Positions 57,848 to 64,000 of a stretch of DNA of 64,000 nt are shown one piece after another (positions within the stretch are counted from its first letter, which is position 1; every line of letters starts with the position of its first letter). Under the pieces are notes generated by a model. The model saw only the letters and a list, made by a program, of their open reading frames with translations, did no database searches and was not told the origin of the DNA. The DNA lies in the NCBI RefSeq assembly GCF_000006565.2, contig NC_031478.1, forward strand, positions 1,099,874-1,163,873. The letters run 5' to 3'. This DNA comes from Toxoplasma gondii ME49 (taxonomy: Eukaryota > Apicomplexa > Conoidasida > Eucoccidiorida > Sarcocystidae). The translations under genes were made by a program, and so were the position numbers.

Positions 57848-60746
57848 ATGCACGAAGTGTGCTTCGCTGGAGATCGTCCAGAAAGAGAGCTGCTCTGCGA
57901 TACCAGTCCACGTTATCCAGCGAAGTTTTATCGCAACGAAGATATTGGAAAGCTGCGCCAATCACAGGAGGCAGTTCCAGTGTTCAGGAGCTGGGTGAAG
58001 AAAAAACCGAAGGAAAGACGAAAGGCTACAAGCGGGAGTCAGAAACCTTTTGGTAGCCACACGCTTCGCGCTGGCGCTTCATTAATGAACTTCTGGGGGC
58101 CAGTGTGCTGCAAGGAAAATACGTCTTCTCTCTATTAGTGAACTACGAGGACGATACAGTAGTTTGCCCTGTGGGTTTCCCCCGACATCGCAATTCCAGT
58201 GTTGGAGATAGACTGAGGAATTCGTTCAGAACATGCGTTCTCAAAAAGGCAACTCGAGTTGCTTCCTGGGGCTGTGGGGACCCGCAGTTGACATGTTTAC
58301 GGAACATCGAAAGAAGGCAACACAACAGCTGCGGTCCCCTACAACGAATCACCCTAGATTGGTTCCGTAATATGTTGTTCTGCGAAGCTCGGAAGCGGAG
58401 TACAACTGGTTTTTCATTGATGCTTCTCAACGCTAATTGGAACGACGCGTCATCGTTGAGGTCCCTTGTTTTTGCGTTGTTCTTCTTCTTTCTCCAGGGA
58501 AATAACAACAAGTAAGCGCACTTTCACTCGTGTCATTGGTGCATTCGCACGAGTCACAGATGCGGCGGCAAAGCTTGCATGTATCCAACCCAACCGCTAC
58601 CAGGACTGCCCTCGCTTTTGGATCTAGAAATAGACGCTTGTTTGATATTGGCTACAATTTGTTGACACTCAATCGCTGACAAAAAAGTTATTTTTTCCTC
58701 GAAAAGTTATCTGAAAACGTTGATCCTGTCTCCAGTGTCCTTGTCATTGCCCAATTTTTCTCCATCGTTTGCACGAGCGAGTTTTCGTACACTTTATGTA
58801 TAGATCGAGGCGCCGCCAAATCACATGGAGCCCGAACAAAACCACTTATAAGAACATGCGACTGGCATGTTGCCTACAAACGCGGCACGCTCAAATTATA
58901 ACTGTTTTTATGTCAACATCGCTCAGACTGTCGAATTTGTTTTTTCTCTTTGTAGCCTCCGTAGCCGACTCAGGGAGCCCCCTACTTCAATCCGAAAAAT
59001 GTGTTCAAACGGAAGTCTAATGTGGAGAGGAAGTGGACATCGTGACGGCTAAAATCTCGGATTGCTGCATAAACCTGTCATTTTCAAGCCTGTTCGACTT
59101 TACCTGGACACCTTCTCCCCACGATTGTGACAGGAATTTTTCTTCAGCAGTGGGATTATCAGAAGTGGGCAGGTGGTGCGGAATAATGTTATGTTTTTCC
59201 TTTTAAGCGAGAGCCTCACCACAAGGTTGACGAGGTGTGCTTCACTGTGTATCTATAGCGGTGTACCTATCAGTTGGTTTATCCGGACTACACTAGCGCA
59301 GACACGTCTTTGGACGACTTTTGTGAGGTATTTGTCGTTACCTACCTCTTTGTATCCGTACGTCCCGTTCCTTTTTATCGAAAGAAAATACGGCCATTTA
59401 CAAACGCTGACTGCGCTGGCACCAGCACAGAAAACATCTGCTGCGTTTCTGAATTTGCACCCAACAAAGAAAAACAATGGGATCCTGCGTTCGCCCGAGG
59501 ACGCCACGAGCGCTACATTTGCTCGCCGAGGTCAGTTTGTCTGCTTAGTCACACCCAGTGCTTTCCCACTTCACACAAGCCTTATCATCTGAGCTCAACC
59601 CTGCTGCAAATCGCAAAGGCTTACACAAAGTCTGCTCAAAGCAACTTTAAATAGACGACGCCTGAATACGTGGAGCGAGCCCCTAATTTGTTCGCCAGTT
59701 TACTGTAGCCCACAGCCAATCGTACATGAGTCGAGTGAATGTGGAGTCTATGACGAAAACGATGAAACACTTGCCAGCTCTCTACTGCTTTCCAGGCCTC
59801 GGTTCCGTTTGAACGAGAGTGACCCACAGGCTTTGTTGAAACGTTTTTTCTCAGTATCTCGACATGGCCTAACGCCAAATCCAACAGCTCTGTTACAAGT
59901 TCCCTGGTTTCTAGATCTGCGGTTGAATAGCCCGGTTTGAAAAACCGAAGGTGTAACTGCGGATACCACCTTTACGCAGAAGGCACAACGATAGTTTCGA
60001 TAAGACTCATACACAATATAGAGATGCCGACGAGGTTCACGGACCAGAATAACCTGAGTCAACTGCTACGTGCGCTGCCGCGCGTCTCAGAGAATAAGAG
60101 AGTTTTTATCATGTAGGATTAGTCGCCCCTATCGACACAATCAACCGTTGCGTTGAATTCCAAACCACGGCTGAATGAAACTGAATTAGCAGCTACCAAG
60201 GAATCGCACGCCCTCCCGCAACCGATTGCGCCTGCGTGCTTGCCACTGCTCAGGTCGAGTGTATGTACAGACCGTCAGTTGTCGGTTCAGATGCATCAGG
60301 CTTGCCGGCATTTGAGCGTTTGGGAAAATTCGTTTCCCCACCGAATAGAGGTCTCTCCCTTTCGTCTATCAGTTCAGCGTTACAGTTTCCTCTTGCAGCC
60401 CTCAACGCTCCCTCGCCGGGCGCAGAATCAATCGCTGCAGCTGCCGCTGGCTCATTCGTGTTGATTGTAGGAAACGACGAAGACGCAAAACTGTCTGTGT
60501 AAGTATGGGCACTGATGCGAATCTGCGAGATTCGCTCGCAGTCTTTCGAAAAGAATTCGGAACGCCGCCGAAATTATAGACGCATTAACCGTGTAGGAAT
60601 ATAATTTTACTGAGGGAAGATTGTTTACGCGCAAAAGGTCGGATGAGTATGTTTTCCATGTGCGAGTGATCACCAAAAGAAATGCATTCATCTGCGAGGT
60701 GCTTATCACCACCTCCTATGTGGCCGAAGAAGAGCCACCAAGATAA
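57848..60746 (+). CDS. plus-strand gene of unknown family, exon model partial
   Basis: Not recognised. ATG 57848 opens MHEVCFAGDRPERELLCDTS (exon 57848-57994), only 16 bp from the RIIa gene's ATG on the other strand. Downstream exons with good signals are: 59148-59172 (QWDYQKWAG, phase not matched), 59274-59327 (LVYPDYTSADTSLDDFCE), 60254-60496 (GSDASGLPAFERLGKF and an Ala-rich stretch) and 60597-60746 (SDEYVFHVRVITKRNAFICE, then VLITTSYVAEEEPPR, stop). The last three are all phase 0 and join cleanly. The region 58000-59140 probably hides more exons. The C-terminal part is beta-rich. No signal peptide or catalytic motif seen. Two genes instead of one remain possible. Confidence 0.5.
60259..60270. 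repeat. GTGTATGTACAG motif (coding)
   Basis: Another copy of the dispersed GTGTAC(G/A)TACAC-like motif, in exon 60254-60496. Confidence 0.5.
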
Positions 60747-61118
60747 ATCATTTACGAAAGGATACATCGGAGCACCTTTTTCTTACTGACAGTATATACT
60801 ATAACGTTACCCAATTTCGCCCCGTCTGTGAAATTCTTGGTCGCTGTTGGGTACGAACCTTCTTAAGAGACTGCTCTTTTGAAAATGCGGGTCCGACGGG
60901 CTGCTGGCCACTCGACTGTGTTAGCGGAAGCCCTCGAGAGACTCCTGTTCCTTGACTCGTGTAGATGGTGTTATTTTAAGCGCGATTTTCACCGTCGTTC
61001 GACGTCAACATGTCCACCAAAATTTTGACATCCAGCTCATTCAAAGTTGGAAAGCAGGAAGCGTCAGGAGTGATGCAAACGTGTGCATTCGCTCGGAACA
61101 AGGGCACAGAACGAGGAA

Positions 61119-63149
61119 TTAACGCGGGACAATTATACGCGTATGCGACGGTACTAAAAGAGTCGTTTCTCCAGCTTTAAGATGCTGTGTCGCAACAGCT
61201 TTTGGCACTGTGCCCGCGGGATGTTTGTTCCCGGCATTGCTCATGCCTTTATCTGTCGCGGGTCTCGAAGTCTGCTCTTTTTCTCCCTTTCCCGCTGGGG
61301 CTCTAGAGGTGCCAGCTGAGCATGGCAAAAGCATACTACGCCGTGTCAGAGAAGACGGTACCTGCAGGTGCGTCGTTGCCTGCGTGCTCGGCTTAAGCAC
61401 GGAGACCCCTGCACCGTCTGACTGGCCTAAAACTCTTGACGAATTCACCTTTCCAGATCCCTGAGACGGAGGTATCACAGACGAAGTCTTGGTTCCAGAG
61501 TCGGCGCCCTTCAGCAGCTTCCCAATGTAAGATGACGTGGACATCTCCGGCGCGGCGTATATGTTCACTTTTGGAGTCGCACGGCCGGCTGCGGGGACAT
61601 CCAGAGAACGAGGGGACCCTGGAGCCTTGCCGCCTTCAAGCGGGGACCCCTTTGACAACCCGAAAGTGCGGGACTCTTTCAGGGCTGGAGTCACCTTCGA
61701 TGTGGTGACCTTGTCCACGTTCTGGGGCGTAGGATTTTGCGTGCTTTTCCGCAAGCTCTCTCGGGGACTGGGGCTGCGAACTATGACAGGAGACGAACCC
61801 CCAAAGGTTAAGGTTGAACTTGGATCCTTTGAGACACTCGCGGTCTCTGCTCCCATGCGTCCTTGACTGAGTCCATTGCTTTTCTTCACCGAGTCCTCTG
61901 AAGAAAGAACAGAGTTCGCCATGGGTGTCTGTCCTGACAGCGCCTTCGAGACCACCAGATTCTGAGACGAAATCGATTTCAGGTTGTTCTTCCCTTCGTC
62001 ACGCCCCGCCTCTTCCTGTTTTGTGGCTGAGGCCACGCGGAGTTGTCTGCTTGCGCCCTCAACTCGATCTGGAGGCTTCTGCGACGACGCGGCCTCGTCT
62101 GATGCTATCTTGTTGCTACGCGCAGCGTCATCTCTTTTCCGCTCACGTTCGGGACTAGATCGTCTTTTCTCTGAGCCTGACTCCTCCTCCTCGATCGCGT
62201 TGTGGAGCATGCGTCGCGTCGCCTCCAGCCTCTCCTGTGTCGCCGTCAAGGCCGCCTCCGCCTCCTGTAGCTGTCTCTTTCTCGCGAGCAGGGTACTGTC
62301 TGAGGGGTTCTCGCCTCCTGTCGATGGCCTGTGAGGATCAGTCGTTTCTTCCACTCCAACATCGCGCAGGGCCTTCAGGTCTCGCGTCTCGTAGGTTCCT
62401 TGGGCGGAGGGCGAGACGAAGGTGAGAGGCGCAGAGAGTCGCAGAGCCACGAGTTCTTCCTCAAACGCTCTCTGCTGGCTAACCAGCCTCTGTTGAAGCT
62501 CCAGCACGGTCGCCTGTTGGCTGCGGAGCGATTGCTGGAGTTCCAGAGCTTCGCGATTCAGCCCCGCCAGCTTCTCCTGGTGACATTTTTGCTCCTCCAG
62601 CAACTGGAGCTTCATCATCTTCAGCTGCTCCAGCGACGCGGTGTCCACCGACGGTGAAGGCCGTGTCGACGGCGGAGGAAACCATGCAGCCGCATGAGGC
62701 GGCCGCCCCGGTGCAGCTTGCCAACTGCTGGGGCCGGACATTGCGCTAGCTTGCCTGTCGTGCATCCCCTGTATGGTAATGGTGTGCTCTAATCCTAAAT
62801 TCATGCTATTTTGGTGTCTAGGCGTGCGGACACTGGGAAATCCGACCGCATGTCCTGCAGCAGAGCGCGCAGGCAGCTGGCCGGAAACCACGATCCCCGG
62901 TGCCACATTCAGCAGAGACTGTTGGCCCTGGGAAGCAGAGTTTCTCGGCGATAGAGCAGGAGACAGAGGGTGCATCTGAGAAACAGTTCCTCTATGAGGA
63001 GACCGTAGAACATCCACAAACTCTCGATGCCCCGCAACGGAGCTACGCGGATTCTTCATCTGAACGCTCTGCTGCCCTGGACCCGCAGCAACGTACCGGT
63101 GGGCCGGAGGGACCCCGCCGGGTCTTTGGGGACCTGGCGCCCACGCCAT
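61119..63149 (-). CDS. Ser/Pro-rich protein with two coiled coils
   Basis: Single frame, ATG 63149 to TAA 61119, 676 codons. Residues 1-170 are disordered (Pro, Ser, Gln, Gly). About 175-245 form a strong coiled coil (LEQLKMMKLQLLEEQKCHQE, then LQQSLRSQQATVLELQQRL). A second helix lies at about 290-325 (KRQLQEAEAALTATQERLEA). The remainder is Ser/Lys/Thr-rich with several S-P sites. No enzymatic or membrane motif. The layout resembles the gene at 45643, but I see no sequence homology between them. A cytoskeletal or scaffold role is a guess from composition. A short upstream exon is possible but not required. Confidence 0.8.
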   Translation of the reverse strand: MAWAPGPQRPGGVPPAHRYVAAGPGQQSVQMKNPRSSVAGHREFVDVLRSPHRGTVSQMHPLSPALSPRNSASQGQQSLLNVAPGIVVSGQLPARSAAGHAVGFPSVRTPRHQNSMNLGLEHTITIQGMHDRQASAMSGPSSWQAAPGRPPHAAAWFPPPSTRPSPSVDTASLEQLKMMKLQLLEEQKCHQEKLAGLNREALELQQSLRSQQATVLELQQRLVSQQRAFEEELVALRLSAPLTFVSPSAQGTYETRDLKALRDVGVEETTDPHRPSTGGENPSDSTLLARKRQLQEAEAALTATQERLEATRRMLHNAIEEEESGSEKRRSSPERERKRDDAARSNKIASDEAASSQKPPDRVEGASRQLRVASATKQEEAGRDEGKNNLKSISSQNLVVSKALSGQTPMANSVLSSEDSVKKSNGLSQGRMGAETASVSKDPSSTLTFGGSSPVIVRSPSPRESLRKSTQNPTPQNVDKVTTSKVTPALKESRTFGLSKGSPLEGGKAPGSPRSLDVPAAGRATPKVNIYAAPEMSTSSYIGKLLKGADSGTKTSSVIPPSQGSGKVNSSRVLGQSDGAGVSVLKPSTQATTHLQVPSSLTRRSMLLPCSAGTSRAPAGKGEKEQTSRPATDKGMSNAGNKHPAGTVPKAVATQHLKAGETTLLVPSHTRIIVPR

Positions 63150-63482
63150 TTGAACCTTGGCCTTCCTCGCAGGGTTTTTGCTTTTATTGCTTTTTACTCC
63201 TTTCCGTGGAACAAACCTAATCTGGTGTTGATAAATGGATAAACGACTTGGCTGCGCTGTGGCTCAAGTCCTGGTGCTATACGGAAGTTCGGGATCGACC
63301 TGCTGAGGTTCTGAAGCCCACGACACTTTCTTCTTAGATCTCCAAGGTCTCGATTTTCTGACGCGAGAAGAGAAGCTGGAGGTGGCAGAAGGGCTCCGGC
63401 TCTTCCCTGAGACGCCCTGGTAGAGCTGTCATTAGATAGCTTGCAGACACTGGCACCTCTACCCTGTATGTTTTTGTGTTCA

Positions 63483-64000
63483 GAGCGACGCGAATCTTGA
63501 CCTCTGCATGTTCGGCGGGAGCCATTCCGCCAGCGCCGCAGTACGTCGACTGGCTAGAGAACGAGCTCCGCATGCAGCTGAGACAAAAGGCAGAACTCAA
63601 AAGGAAGAGCCGTTTTTGCTTCATCAACGGCGGCGTCAGCAACACTCCAGACGCGGTTCGGGGGGTCTACGGAGAGTTGAAGACGGTGAGGCTGAAACTC
63701 AGGGAAGCCGAGAAACGGATTTGCCACGTATACACGAATTATGGCGTTTGCTTGCAAACTGGGACCACGCTTTTGGAAGAAACTCTGAGATTTCTGGCCT
63801 CTTCCGCCGGTGCAAAAATCACGTGTTATCTGCTACGAGATGGACTGCCTTCCTCGCTAGATGAACTGAACAAATCTGCAGACGCAGATGCAGGCGCTTC
63901 CTTAACGTTTACCACTTCTGAAGACACTCGCTTTTACAGAGTCAACTGCACAAAAAACAGCTTTTCTAGAAAGGGCCTGTCCGTTCTAGCCGCAAGTACA
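63483..64000 (+). CDS. 3'-truncated gene running off the window, unknown family
   Basis: An open frame extends from about 63442 to the window end without a stop; a plausible acceptor (TTTTTGTGTTCAG) ends at about 63482. Sequence is protein-like: PPAPQYVDWLENELRMQLRQ, then KAELKRKSRFCFINGG, then GELKTVRLKLREAEKRI, LLEETLRFLASSAGAKITCY. Helical with amphipathic heptads near the start; no known motif recognised. The first exon and start codon lie between 63150 and 63480 or were missed. It is divergent from the coiled-coil gene ending at 63149, so the ~300 bp between them should hold a bidirectional promoter. Confidence 0.65.

Overview
The window looks like nuclear DNA of a tissue-cyst-forming coccidian: Toxoplasma gondii or a close relative such as Hammondia or Neospora. 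Four things point there. Genes are split by introns with pyrimidine-rich 3' ends. Degenerate fragments of mitochondrial cox1 and cob (NUMTs) are scattered through introns. A rhoptry-type kinase is present. Short GCATGC and GTGTAC(G/A)TACAC motifs recur. I cannot fix the species from sequence alone. Exon coordinates given in the entries were read by hand from splice signals and reading-frame phase, so individual boundaries are provisional.

Left part (1-26 kb). A minus-strand single-exon gene encodes a PCIF1-type cap-adjacent adenosine N6-methyltransferase (436-2604). Next, on the minus strand, is a gene with unusually short introns that resembles the THO-complex subunit THOC7 (3965-5803). A very large plus-strand gene (6266-~19100, at least 17 exons, helical, unrecognised) carries NUMTs in three introns, and a fourth lies just past its 3' end. 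A minus-strand mitochondrial-type pyruvate/branched-chain dehydrogenase kinase with a very long N-terminal extension follows (21808-24948).

Middle (26-45 kb). This part is harder. Small-exon genes without recognisable domains are supported mainly by phase-compatible exons: a possible secreted protein near 27 kb, a plus-strand gene at 29.2-31.6 kb with an in-frame TAG, and a putative membrane protein at 36.7-38.8 kb. Between them is a clear minus-strand sirtuin (32722-~35430). It abuts or is fused to a single-pass membrane ORF (35427-35900). A rhoptry-family protein kinase ends this part (39703-41381).

Right part (45-64 kb). A plus-strand Ser/Pro-rich, coiled-coil protein gene with many short exons (45643-57444) meets, tail to tail, a 71-residue RIIa-domain protein gene on the minus strand (57503-57831). 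A plus-strand gene of unknown function starts 16 bp from the RIIa start codon (57848-60746). A second Ser/Pro-rich coiled-coil protein lies on the minus strand (61119-63149). A plus-strand gene runs off the end (from ~63483).

The genes do not form an operon or a single pathway. Shared themes are modest: mRNA biology (PCIF1-like, THOC7-like), mitochondrial metabolism (the kinase and perhaps the sirtuin), and cytoskeleton-type coiled-coil or docking proteins on the right.
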